From Streptomyces sp. AC512_CC834 (GTDB taxonomy: Bacteria; Actinomycetota; Actinomycetes; Streptomycetales; Streptomycetaceae), in contig NZ_JAGMUO010000104.1 in assembly GCF_019049325.1 (NCBI RefSeq), positions 48,356 through 112,355 of the forward strand: 64,000 nucleotides of DNA, written 5' to 3'. The notes beneath the pieces were generated by a model. It was not told the origin of the DNA. It did not search any database and saw nothing but the letters and a program-made list of their open reading frames with translations. The position numbers were made by a program, and so were the translations under genes. Positions 24,049 to 31,753 of this stretch are shown here, piece by piece. Each line of letters begins with the position of its first letter. Position 1 is the stretch's first letter.

Positions 24049-25619
24049 GGCTCTCCACCCGCATCGCACTGTCCGCCGCCGTGATCGTGCCCGTCCTGGC
24101 CCTCGCCACCAACTATCTGCTGCTGGCCTGGTTCACCGACGACTTGCGCGCGGAGCAGGAGAGACAGCTCCGTTCCCGTGCCACGACCCTCACGCACAAC
24201 GCCCGGGCCTATCTGCAGGCAGTCGAGGCCGGTCACCCCGTCGCCGCCAGGAACGCCCGGCACCGGCTGGTCGTCTCGTCGCCGGACGTCGGCTTCCGGC
24301 TGAACGGACCGAAGGGACCGAACAGGCCGAACGGACCGAAGGGACCGAACAGGCCGAACGGACCGAAGGGGTCGAGGGGACCGCAGGGCGTCATCGAGGC
24401 CGGTCCGCGGCGCGACGCGGCGCTGTCACTCCCGGCCGAGGCCAAGCAGCCCGTCTTCCTGGACGGCGAGGACGCGGACGGCACGAAGTGGCTCGTCATG
24501 TCCCGCCGGGTCGCCCCGCCGAACGGCACCCGCCCGGACCGGCCCAACCTGTGGATGTTCTCCCCGGACACCGCCTACCGGGCCCAGTTGTCGCGGGTGC
24601 GGCAGCGGATCCTGACGGTGGCCCTGCTGTCCGCCCCCGTCACCGGGGCGATCGCCTGGCTCATCGCGAGCCGCGCCACCCTGCCGCTGCGCCGCCTCCA
24701 GCACCGAGCGAACGGACTCGACCCCCGCATCACTGTGCTCCGCTTGGAGCACACACCGAGCGGAGTCACCGAGGTGGACGACCTCGCCGGCACGCTGAGG
24801 ACCGTACTCGCCCGGTACGACGAGCAGGCCGCACGCGCCGGAGAGGCGCTGGAGACCGCCCGGTCCTTCGCCGCGGCGGCTTCCCACGAGATGCGCAACC
24901 CCCTGACGAGCATGCGCACCAACCTCGACGTCCTCACTGAGTACCCGGACCTGGACGCCGCCGACCGGCAGGAGGTCCTCGCCGACCTGGCGCGTGAGCA
25001 GGCCCGGCTGCTGGGACTGCTGGGGATGCTGCGCACGCTCGCCCAGGGCGATCTGGTCGAGGCCGACGCCTTCACCTCGCTCGATCTCGGCGAACTCGTC
25101 CGCGCCTCCGCCGCGGACCTGCGCCGGTCCCACCCCGGCGCGCGGCTGACGGTGCGGGCCGCCGACGGTCTGCTGGTCCACGCCTGGCACGAGGGGCTGC
25201 GCTCGGCCGTGGACAACCTGCTGGTCAACGCCTGGACCCACGGCCGTACGAAGACGAAGACGCAGACGCCTACGCAGACAGGTGACGCCAGCGTGGAGGT
25301 GACCCTGCGGGCCGTCCAGGAGGCCGGCGCACCGGCGGCCGTCCTCACCGTCGACGACCACGGCCCCGGTGTCCCGCCGGCCCTGCGAGAGGCGGTGTTC
25401 CGGCGCTTCCACCGCAGCCGGGACAGCCCCGGTTCGGGCCTCGGTCTCACCCTGGTCGCCCAGCAGATCGCCCTGCACCAGGGGCGGATCGTGGTGAGCG
25501 ACCGTCCGGACGGGACACCCGGAGCGCGCTTCGAGGTGCGTCTGCCGGTCACCGGCGTCCAGGACGTCACGCACACCCTGCCCCTGCTCTGCCGCGACTG
25601 GCTGACCGCCGCCGACTGA
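24045..25619 (+). CDS. Sensor histidine kinase with collagen-like repeat in the sensor region
   Basis: The product has 524 residues. Transmembrane helix 1 (about 8-28) and helix 2 (LTVALLSAPVTGAIAWLIA, about 187-205) flank an extracellular sensor region. A HAMP-like stretch follows. The H box is SHEMRNPLTS, the N box is VDNLLVNAWTHG, the G1 box is VDDHGPGVP and the G2 box is GSGLGL. The sensor region contains two and a half copies of NGPKGPNRP, a Pro/Gly/Lys-rich collagen-like repeat from 27-bp DNA repeats. GTG 24045 overlaps the response regulator stop (GTGA), so the two are coupled. Confidence 0.9.
   Translation: MRLSTRIALSAAVIVPVLALATNYLLLAWFTDDLRAEQERQLRSRATTLTHNARAYLQAVEAGHPVAARNARHRLVVSSPDVGFRLNGPKGPNRPNGPKGPNRPNGPKGSRGPQGVIEAGPRRDAALSLPAEAKQPVFLDGEDADGTKWLVMSRRVAPPNGTRPDRPNLWMFSPDTAYRAQLSRVRQRILTVALLSAPVTGAIAWLIASRATLPLRRLQHRANGLDPRITVLRLEHTPSGVTEVDDLAGTLRTVLARYDEQAARAGEALETARSFAAAASHEMRNPLTSMRTNLDVLTEYPDLDAADRQEVLADLAREQARLLGLLGMLRTLAQGDLVEADAFTSLDLGELVRASAADLRRSHPGARLTVRAADGLLVHAWHEGLRSAVDNLLVNAWTHGRTKTKTQTPTQTGDASVEVTLRAVQEAGAPAAVLTVDDHGPGVPPALREAVFRRFHRSRDSPGSGLGLTLVAQQIALHQGRIVVSDRPDGTPGARFEVRLPVTGVQDVTHTLPLLCRDWLTAAD
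24303..24376 (+). repeat. 27-bp tandem repeat in the histidine kinase sensor region
   Basis: Units starting AACGGACCGAAGGGACC begin at 24303, 24330 and 24357; the third is truncated. All are in frame and encode NGPKGPNRP. Copy number may vary between strains. Confidence 0.75.
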
Positions 25620-25710
25620 CCCGGCGGGCACGCCGGAGGGGTCACAAAGATTTCACAAGACCGGTCCCTACGTTCCTCCCCACAGCAGGCACGGACTGCT
25701 ACGGGGAGGG

Positions 25711-26871
25711 ATGCCGGAAGTGCCGGATGTGCGAACGCACTCGGACCGGGTACTGCGGTCGTTGCGCCAGTCGGGCCCCCTGACCAGGGGCGAGCTGGGG
25801 GAGCTGTGCGGACTGTCCCGCACCACGTTGTACGAGGTCGTCAGCAGACTCGTGGACCACGGGCTGGTGATCGCCACGGTGCCGGACGCCGGCCCGCGCG
25901 GACGCGGGCGCCCGGCGGAGCGGTTGGCGCTGAACCCCGATGCGGGGCGGAGCCTTGGCATCGACTTCGGCCGGCGGATCGTCCGCGTGGCCGCGACGGC
26001 GGTGCCGCACGACGACATCGGTACCGCCAGTGAGCCGTGCCGTCCCGACGCCCCCTGGCCGGAGCGCGTCGCCCTCGCGCGCAGGCTGGCGGACACCCTG
26101 ACGGGTGGACGGCTGCGGCTCGACGTGTTCAACGGGGTCGGGGTCTCGGTGACGGACCCGGCTGCCGGTTCGTCCGCCCCGGTCGACCGACGGGCCCTGG
26201 CGGCGCTGATCGGCCGCAGCTTCGGCACCCGGGTACGGCTGGACGGCGCCCCGCGGTCGGCGGCGCTGGCCGAGACCGTGTGGGGCGCCGCCAAAGGCCG
26301 GCGGGACGTGCTCTACCTGGAACTGTCCGACCGGGTCGGCGGCGCACTGGTGAGCGCCGGCGCGCTGCACCACGGCGCGCACGGCCGGTCCGGAGAGTTC
26401 GGGCACATCACCGTGGAGCCCGCAGGCGCACCCTGTCCCTGCGGCGGCCGGGGATGTCTGCAGACGGTGGCCTCCACCACGGCCGTACTGAACGCGTACC
26501 GGGCCACGGCGGACCTACCGGACCTGGCCGCCGCACTGTGCGCCGGTGAACCGGCCGCCCACGCGGCGGTACGGCGGGCGGGCACGTACGCGGGCCGAGT
26601 GCTGGCCGGACTGGCGAACGCACTCGGACCCGGCGCCGTCGTCGTGGGAGGCGAACTCGTCACCGCCGCACCGGCCCTCATGGAGTCGGTACGGCGAGAA
26701 CTGCGGGCGAACGTCGTGCGGTGGGGCTCACAGCCGCCGCTGCTCGTCCGCCGCGCCGAACTGGGCGACTTCGCCGCCGCCCTCGGCGCCGTATTCCTCC
26801 TGCGGCGGCCCACCGACACCTCCTCGAGTAAATCCGCCCGCAGCGCATTTAATCCGGCACCGGAATATTGA
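25711..26871 (+). CDS. ROK family transcriptional regulator
   Basis: The product has 386 residues. The N-terminal MarR-like HTH is RSLRQSGPLTRGELGELCGLSRTTLYEVVSRLV. It is followed by the ROK sugar-kinase-like domain, with the zinc motif CPCGGRGCLQTVAS. The usual Glu after GC-L is Gln here, a small deviation. The start is unsure: GGGGAGGG ends directly before ATG 25711, so GTG 25720 or 25729 has the better spacing. ROK proteins sense sugars or their phosphates. This one lies between the two-component system and the chitinase/glucanase genes, so a chitin or glucan sugar signal is plausible but inferred. Confidence 0.86.
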   Translation: MPEVPDVRTHSDRVLRSLRQSGPLTRGELGELCGLSRTTLYEVVSRLVDHGLVIATVPDAGPRGRGRPAERLALNPDAGRSLGIDFGRRIVRVAATAVPHDDIGTASEPCRPDAPWPERVALARRLADTLTGGRLRLDVFNGVGVSVTDPAAGSSAPVDRRALAALIGRSFGTRVRLDGAPRSAALAETVWGAAKGRRDVLYLELSDRVGGALVSAGALHHGAHGRSGEFGHITVEPAGAPCPCGGRGCLQTVASTTAVLNAYRATADLPDLAAALCAGEPAAHAAVRRAGTYAGRVLAGLANALGPGAVVVGGELVTAAPALMESVRRELRANVVRWGSQPPLLVRRAELGDFAAALGAVFLLRRPTDTSSSKSARSAFNPAPEY

Positions 26872-26961
26872 CGGTCCTCGACGGCAGAATTGGCGGCTTT
26901 CTAAACTCCCGATGTCCGGGGTGTGTTCATTCCACCCGCCCGCAGAGAGGAACAACTCAAC

Positions 26962-27378
26962 ATGCTCATGAATCGGCGTGTCAGAGGAGTCGTCACCGTC
27001 GGCCTGGCCGCCGCCCTTCTGGGTGTCACGGAGGCAAGTCCCGCCTCCGCGGCACCCATCGGAAAGGTGCGGCAGGGAAAAGCGACGTTCTACACGGACC
27101 GCGGTACCGGCGCCTGCGGCAAGCCGGTCGACGCGGCACACCAGCGGATCGTCGCCGTCTCGCCGAAATGGTGGACGGCCGCCAATCCGAACAGGGACCC
27201 GCTGTGTCGGCTCAAGGTGCGCGTGACCTACAAGGGAAAGTCCATCACCGTGCCGGTCCGGGACAAGTGCGCCGGCTGCGGCCCCAACCACATCGACCTC
27301 GGACGGCCCGCTTTCGCGAAGCTGGCCGCTCCCGCCAAGGGCGTCATCAAGGGCGTCAAGTGGAAGTTCGTCCGATAA
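26962..27378 (+). CDS. Secreted double-psi beta-barrel protein (barwin/expansin/RlpA-like)
   Basis: The product has 138 residues. A Sec signal peptide (GVVTVGLAAALLGVTEASPASA) is followed by a compact domain: GKATFYTDRGTGACGKPVDA, VRVTYKGKSITVPVRDKCAGCGPNHIDLG, and a C-terminal VKGVKWKFV-like end. This is the double-psi barrel of barwin, expansins and RlpA. The acidic residues needed for RlpA lytic activity are only partly evident. Neighbours are a chitinase and a CAP protein, so loosening of cell-wall polymers is likely. GAGAGGA lies 10-12 bp before ATG 26962; ATG 26968 is an alternative. Confidence 0.85.
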   Translation: MLMNRRVRGVVTVGLAAALLGVTEASPASAAPIGKVRQGKATFYTDRGTGACGKPVDAAHQRIVAVSPKWWTAANPNRDPLCRLKVRVTYKGKSITVPVRDKCAGCGPNHIDLGRPAFAKLAAPAKGVIKGVKWKFVR

Positions 27379-27401
27379 CAGACAACAAAGGAGTGCAATC
27401 G

Positions 27402-28151
27402 ATGTCCAAGCCCCGCATACGCACCGGGCTGCTCGCGGCCCTGACGCTCTCGACCCTGGCCGGACCGCTGGCCACCACGGCGTCCGCCGCCCCCGCCGTC
27501 CCCGCCGCCTCGGTCACTCCCACCGCACAGGCCGGATTCGTTGTCGGCAAGGCCGAGTTCAACCGCATGTTCCCGCGCCACAACAAGTTCTACACCTATG
27601 CCTCGCTGACGAAGGCGATGAAGGCGTTCCCGGCCTTCGCCCACACCGGCAGCGCCGCCGTCCGGAACCGCGAGGCCGCCGCCTTCCTCGCCAACGTCTC
27701 CCACGAGACCGGTGGGCTCAAGTACATCGTCGAGCAGGACAAGACCAACTACGCCCACTACTGCGACACGCGCAAGCCCTACGGCTGCCCGGCCGGCAGG
27801 GCCAAGTACTACGGACGCGGCCCGATCCAGTTGAGCTGGAACTACAACTACAAGGTCGCGGGTGACGCGCTCGGCATCGACCTGCTGCACCACCCCGGCC
27901 TGGTGCAGAAGAACCCGGTCGTCGCCTGGAAGACGGCCCTGTGGTTCTGGATGCGGCAGACGGGCTCCGGCCCCATGACCGGCCACCGCGCCATGGTGAG
28001 CGGGGCGGGCTTCGGCCAGACCATCCGCAGCATCAACGGTGCCGTCGAGTGCGACGGCCGCAGGCCGGACCAGGTCCGCCACCGGGTGGCCCAGTACAAC
28101 AGGTTCGCCAAGATCCTGCATGTCGCGCCCGGCAAGAACAAGAGCTGCTGA
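27402..28151 (+). CDS. Secreted GH19 chitinase
   Basis: The product has 249 residues with a signal peptide (LLAALTLSTLAGPLATTASA). It consists only of the GH19 catalytic domain. The motif SHETGGLKYIVEQ carries the acid Glu, and YYGRGPIQLSWNYNY is the family signature. FMRQTG/WFWMRQTG-like and a late SINGAVEC also fit. It should hydrolyse chitin (or lysozyme-like substrates) outside the cell. AAAGGAG precedes ATG 27402. It lies 23 bp after the barwin-like gene, as part of one operon. Confidence 0.92.
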   Translation: MSKPRIRTGLLAALTLSTLAGPLATTASAAPAVPAASVTPTAQAGFVVGKAEFNRMFPRHNKFYTYASLTKAMKAFPAFAHTGSAAVRNREAAAFLANVSHETGGLKYIVEQDKTNYAHYCDTRKPYGCPAGRAKYYGRGPIQLSWNYNYKVAGDALGIDLLHHPGLVQKNPVVAWKTALWFWMRQTGSGPMTGHRAMVSGAGFGQTIRSINGAVECDGRRPDQVRHRVAQYNRFAKILHVAPGKNKSC

Positions 28152-28186
28152 AGGAACAGGAACAGGAACAGGAACAGGAACAGGAC
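28152..28186 (+). repeat. Five AGGAAC repeats upstream of the CAP gene start
   Basis: Five perfect AGGAAC units followed by AGGAC end at the ATG. Each unit holds an AGGA Shine-Dalgarno core, so slippage could alter translation of the CAP gene. Confidence 0.7.
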
Positions 28187-28687
28187 ATGCCTATATCCCG
28201 GTACCTCGCCACCGCCCTGACCGTCGCCGCGGCGACGACCGCGCTGTCCGCCGGCTCCGTCACCACGGCCTCGGCGTCCGCGCCCGCGCCCAAAGGCCTG
28301 AAGGCCAATGTGCTCAAGCTGACGAACGCCGAACGGGCCAAGGCCGGCTGCCCCAAGCTGAAGTTCAGCGCGGCGCTCGCCAGGGCGGCGCAGCGGCACT
28401 CCGCCGACATGGCACGGCACAACTTCGTCGGCCACGTCGGATCGGGCGGCAGCACGATCGTGACCAGGGCCAAGGCCGCCGGTTACACCAACTGGAACGC
28501 GCTCGCGGAGAACGTCGCCGCCGGCCAGAAGACCGCGGCCGCCGTGGTGAAGAGCTGGATGAAGTCCCCGGGTCACCGGGCCAACATCCTCAACTGCTCG
28601 CTCGAGCACCTGGGCGTCGGCTATGTGAAGAAGCCCGGTACGCGCTACGGGACGTACTGGACCCAGGACTTCGGCGCGAAGTTCTGA
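28187..28687 (+). CDS. Secreted CAP-domain protein (PR-1/SCP-like)
   Basis: The product has 166 residues. A signal peptide (LATALTVAAATTALSAGSVTTASA) precedes a CAP domain with LTNAERAKAGCPKL, HSADMARHNFVGHVG, ALAENVAAGQ and WMKSPGHRANILN. The last three are the family's conserved His, Glu and CAP motifs. It is related to plant PR-1; bacterial CAP proteins act in various extracellular roles. It is the last + strand gene of the secreted module; a perfect 20-bp hairpin follows. Confidence 0.9.
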   Translation: MPISRYLATALTVAAATTALSAGSVTTASASAPAPKGLKANVLKLTNAERAKAGCPKLKFSAALARAAQRHSADMARHNFVGHVGSGGSTIVTRAKAAGYTNWNALAENVAAGQKTAAAVVKSWMKSPGHRANILNCSLEHLGVGYVKKPGTRYGTYWTQDFGAKF

Positions 28688-28692
28688 CGCCG

Positions 28693-28740
28693 ACCGCCGC
28701 GTGCGGTGTGCCTCTGCATCGGCACACCGCACGCGGCGGT
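28693..28740. terminator. Perfect 20-bp inverted-repeat hairpin, bidirectional terminator
   Basis: Two 20-bp arms at 28693-28712 (ACCGCCGCGTGC...) and 28721-28740 pair perfectly around an 8-nt loop. It lies between the convergent CAP and GH64 genes. GC-rich with no long U tract, but strong enough to stop transcription from both sides. Confidence 0.8.
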
Positions 28741-28806
28741 GGTGTGTCAGGGGACAGGGGACAGGGGTCAGGGGACAGGGGCGGGAGCGGGGATCAGAAG
28801 GGCGTG

Positions 28807-30009
28807 TCAGAAAGGAGTGATCGTCAGACGCAGGCGCTGGGGCGCGTTGTCCTGGATGTACGTGGCGAAGTCACCGACGTCGTCGAAGGCGAAGCCGTAC
28901 GCCTTGCCGTTGTTCACCACCGAGTGGACCGCCTGCGCGTAGTGGTTGGTGACGGGGGTCCGGTAGAAGGCCGCCGCGCCGGTCGTGGGCTGGGCGCCGG
29001 CGCGCAGGAGCACGGAGCGGTTGAAACCGGCGCCGAGGACCGCGGCGACCGGGCCGCGCAGACCGTCGTTGGGCGCGGCGAGGCTGCCGTCGCAGAAGAG
29101 GATGTCGCGGGTGGTGGGCCGGTCGAAGGTGAGCGTGGCAGGACCGTGGAAGGTCAGCTTCCCCTTTCGTACCCGGCCGGTGAAGGTGCCCGCGTTGGTG
29201 CGGACCGTGAGGTTCCGCCGCGTGTAGCGCTGCCAGACCTGGTCGATGTACGGGCCGTAGTAGTTCCCCGGGAAGCGGCCGGCGTCGAGGCCGTGTCCGG
29301 GGGCGATGGCCCGCAGGTCCTTCACCATCAGCCGGTCGAACGCCTCGCGCCGCCGCAGGGCGGCGAAAACGGCCTTCCTGCCGCCCTTGCGCACCGCGCC
29401 GGTGGTGTGCCGGCCGCGCCCGGTCAACTGCAGGCTCATCGGGACGCTGAACATGTCGACCATGGTCGTGTTGCAGAACATCCCGTCGGCGTTGTGCGTG
29501 AACTCCGCGCAATCGTGCAACACCGGGTAGTTGGGGTCCGACGCGACCCAGCCGGCCGGAGTCTGCAGCGCGGGCCGCCCGTTGCCGTCCCGGACCACTT
29601 TCAGCTTCAGTTTCCCGCCCAGGGACACGTAGATACGGCCCGACATACGGGGGAGTGAGAGGTGGGTTTCCTTCTTCGCCGCGAGCGGGATCGCGTAGTC
29701 GGTGAAACCGCCCGCCTTGTTGTCCGCGAGGGCGAGCGGGACGGCCTTTCCGGACCGGTCGACCCTGACCTGCCGGCCATTCCGAGTTCCCACGATGTAC
29801 ACGTGGACCGACGCGTTCTTGAACTCCCCGCTGTTGTTGACGATCGTCAGCGGCAGCCGCCCTCCGGCCGCGGCGTGGGCCGCCGGCGCGGTGGCGGAAA
29901 GCAGCGGACCGGCCAGTGCGGCCCCGCCCGCCGCCACGAGAAGTGAGCGGCGCGCTATTGCGCGCGGATGGTCGTGCGTCCGGTCGTGCGTCCCGTCGTG
30001 CGTCGTCAT
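28807..30009 (-). CDS. Secreted GH64 beta-1,3-glucanase
   Basis: The product has 400 residues. A twin-arginine-like signal (ARRSLLVAAGGAALAGPLL, ending AHA) starts it. The mature part has LTIVNNSG near its beginning, RIYVSLGGKLKL, FCNTTMVDMFSVPMSL and DILFCDGSL, the pattern of GH64 enzymes with a thaumatin-like barrel. They cleave beta-1,3-glucan to laminaripentaose. AAAGGAGAA precedes ATG 30009, and a longer frame from 30063 lacks a ribosome site. It is convergent with the chitinase/CAP genes and completes a set acting on fungal wall polymers. Confidence 0.88.
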   Translation of the reverse strand: MTTHDGTHDRTHDHPRAIARRSLLVAAGGAALAGPLLSATAPAAHAAAGGRLPLTIVNNSGEFKNASVHVYIVGTRNGRQVRVDRSGKAVPLALADNKAGGFTDYAIPLAAKKETHLSLPRMSGRIYVSLGGKLKLKVVRDGNGRPALQTPAGWVASDPNYPVLHDCAEFTHNADGMFCNTTMVDMFSVPMSLQLTGRGRHTTGAVRKGGRKAVFAALRRREAFDRLMVKDLRAIAPGHGLDAGRFPGNYYGPYIDQVWQRYTRRNLTVRTNAGTFTGRVRKGKLTFHGPATLTFDRPTTRDILFCDGSLAAPNDGLRGPVAAVLGAGFNRSVLLRAGAQPTTGAAAFYRTPVTNHYAQAVHSVVNNGKAYGFAFDDVGDFATYIQDNAPQRLRLTITPF

Positions 30010-30116
30010 CCCGTAATTCTCCTTTATTGGTGAAGGGTTACGGCGAAGGTGAACGTACAGCAATTCAAGGCGCCCGCTGATTTATCCCGGATTTTTTCCC
30101 TCACGTTCTCTCGCGC

Positions 30117-30151
30117 GCTTACTCTGGAGTAAGGTTACCGGCGGTAAGCCC
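30117..30151. promoter_or_regulatory. Double-palindrome operator upstream of the thiolase gene (copy B of 35-bp direct repeat)
   Basis: It matches copy A (23185-23219) at 32 of 35 positions in the same orientation. The first palindrome, TTACTCTGGAGTAA, and second, TTACC-GGC-GGTAA, are preserved. It lies 28 bp upstream of the thiolase ATG, at the right boundary of the secreted-enzyme island. Confidence 0.7.
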
Positions 30152-30179
30152 CATGTCCCCGAGTGAGGAGCAGGTCGAG

Positions 30180-31517
30180 ATGAGTCCTCTGGCAGCGCAG
30201 CCCACGCGCCGCGTCGCGGTCGTCGACGGAACGCGTGTCCCCTTCGCCCGCTCCGACGGGCCGTACGCCACCGCCTCCAACCAGGAGATGCTCACCGCGG
30301 CCCTCGACGGCCTGGTCGAGCGCCACGGCCTCCAGGAGCCGGGCGCGGTCGGCGAGTTCGTGGCCGGTGCGGTCCTCAAGCACAGCCGCGACTTCAACCT
30401 GGCCCGCGAGACGGTCCTCGGCTCGGCGCTCGACGCGCGGACCCCCGCCTACGACATCCAGCAGGCCTGCGGGACCGGGCTCCAGGCCGTGATCGCCGCC
30501 GCCAACAAGATCGCCCTCGGCCAGACCGAATCGGCGATCGCGGGCGGCGCGGACACGGCGAGCGACGCCCCGCTCGGCGTCAACGACCGCCTGCGCCGCA
30601 TCCTCCTGGAGGCACGCCGGGCGAAGTCCCCCGGCGGCCGGCTGAAGGCGCTGGCCAGGGTCCGCCCCGGTCACCTGGTCCCCGACGTCCCGCGCAACGC
30701 CGAGCCGCGCACCGGCCTGTCGATGGGCGAGCACGCCGCGGTCACCGCCCGGACCTGGGGCATCGGCCGCGAGGCCCAGGACGAACTGGCCGCCACGAGC
30801 CACCAGCGGCTGGCGGCGGCGTACGAACGCGGCCTCTTCCAGGACCTGGTGATCCCCTTCCGAGCCCTGGCCCGCGACCAGAACCTGCGCCCCGGCTCGA
30901 CGGTGGAGAAACTGTCCACGCTGAAGCCGGTGTTCGGCCTGGACGGCGCCGACCCCACGATGACGGCGGGCAACTCGACACCTCTGACGGACGGCGCGGC
31001 GACGGTGCTGCTGGCGAGCGAGGAGTGGGCCGAGGCCCGCGGCCTGGAGCCGCTGGCCTACCTGACGGCGTACGAGACGGCGGCCGTGGACTTCGTCCGC
31101 GGTGATGTCGCGGGCGGTGGCGGTGGCGGTGGCGATGGCGATGGCGGTGGCGATGTCGCGGGCGGCGGAGAGGACGGGCTGCTGATGGCACCGGCGTACG
31201 CGGTCCCGCGCATGCTGGAGCGGGCCGGGCTCGGGATCGAGGACTTCGACCTCGTCGAGATCCACGAGGCGTTCGCGTCCCAGGTGCTGGCCACGCTGGC
31301 CGCCTGGGAGAAGCGCGGCCTGACCCCGGTCGACCGGGACCGGCTGAACGTGGCGGGCTCCTCCCTCGCCACCGGCCACCCCTTCGCCGCGACCGGCGCC
31401 CGGATCGTGGCGACCCTGGCCACCCTGCTCGCCGAGCGGGAAGGACCGGGACGCGGACTCATCTCCGTCTGCGCGGCGGGCGGCCAGGGCGTCACGGCCA
31501 TACTGGAACGAACGTGA
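30180..31517 (+). CDS. Thiolase family acetyl-CoA C-acyltransferase with a Gly/Asp-rich insert
   Basis: The product has 445 residues. The N-terminal active-site Cys is in QQACGTGLQAV. The C-terminal motifs EIHEAFASQV, NVAGSSLATGHPFAATGAR and CAAGGQG supply the catalytic His and Cys. An insert of about 25 residues (GGGGGGGDGDGGGDVAGGG) interrupts the middle and derives from GGTGGC/GATGGC repeats at about 31110-31170. ATG 30180 has GAGGAG at 9-nt spacing; ATG 30153 is an upstream alternative. It works with the FabG-like and MaoC-like proteins in fatty acyl cleavage or synthesis. Confidence 0.88.
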   Translation: MSPLAAQPTRRVAVVDGTRVPFARSDGPYATASNQEMLTAALDGLVERHGLQEPGAVGEFVAGAVLKHSRDFNLARETVLGSALDARTPAYDIQQACGTGLQAVIAAANKIALGQTESAIAGGADTASDAPLGVNDRLRRILLEARRAKSPGGRLKALARVRPGHLVPDVPRNAEPRTGLSMGEHAAVTARTWGIGREAQDELAATSHQRLAAAYERGLFQDLVIPFRALARDQNLRPGSTVEKLSTLKPVFGLDGADPTMTAGNSTPLTDGAATVLLASEEWAEARGLEPLAYLTAYETAAVDFVRGDVAGGGGGGGDGDGGGDVAGGGEDGLLMAPAYAVPRMLERAGLGIEDFDLVEIHEAFASQVLATLAAWEKRGLTPVDRDRLNVAGSSLATGHPFAATGARIVATLATLLAEREGPGRGLISVCAAGGQGVTAILERT

Positions 31518-31691
31518 CCTACCCTCAGGTATCCGCCGAGACTGCACAGGCCCGGCGCGGGACCATCCCGGAACACGCACCAACTCCCCACGCGGGCGCC
31601 GTACGATCCCGGGACTGACCGCCGGTAACCCATGTCCGCGGAACCCGGCGATGAACGCCTCGGCGCGCGAGGCACGTACGTGATGCAGCAG

Positions 31692-31721
31692 AGCAGTGAC
31701 ACCACAAGCAGTGACACCACC
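31692..31721. repeat. Direct repeat AGCAGTGACACCAC (two 15-bp copies) before the acyl-CoA ligase gene
   Basis: Copies at 31692-31706 and 31707-31721 differ by one base. They lie 32 bp before the ligase GTG within a 236-bp intergenic region that shows no other gene. They may be part of the promoter or a regulator site. Confidence 0.5.
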
Positions 31722-31753
31722 AGTGTCTTTGCTGCACGTCCCAGGAGCCGCCC

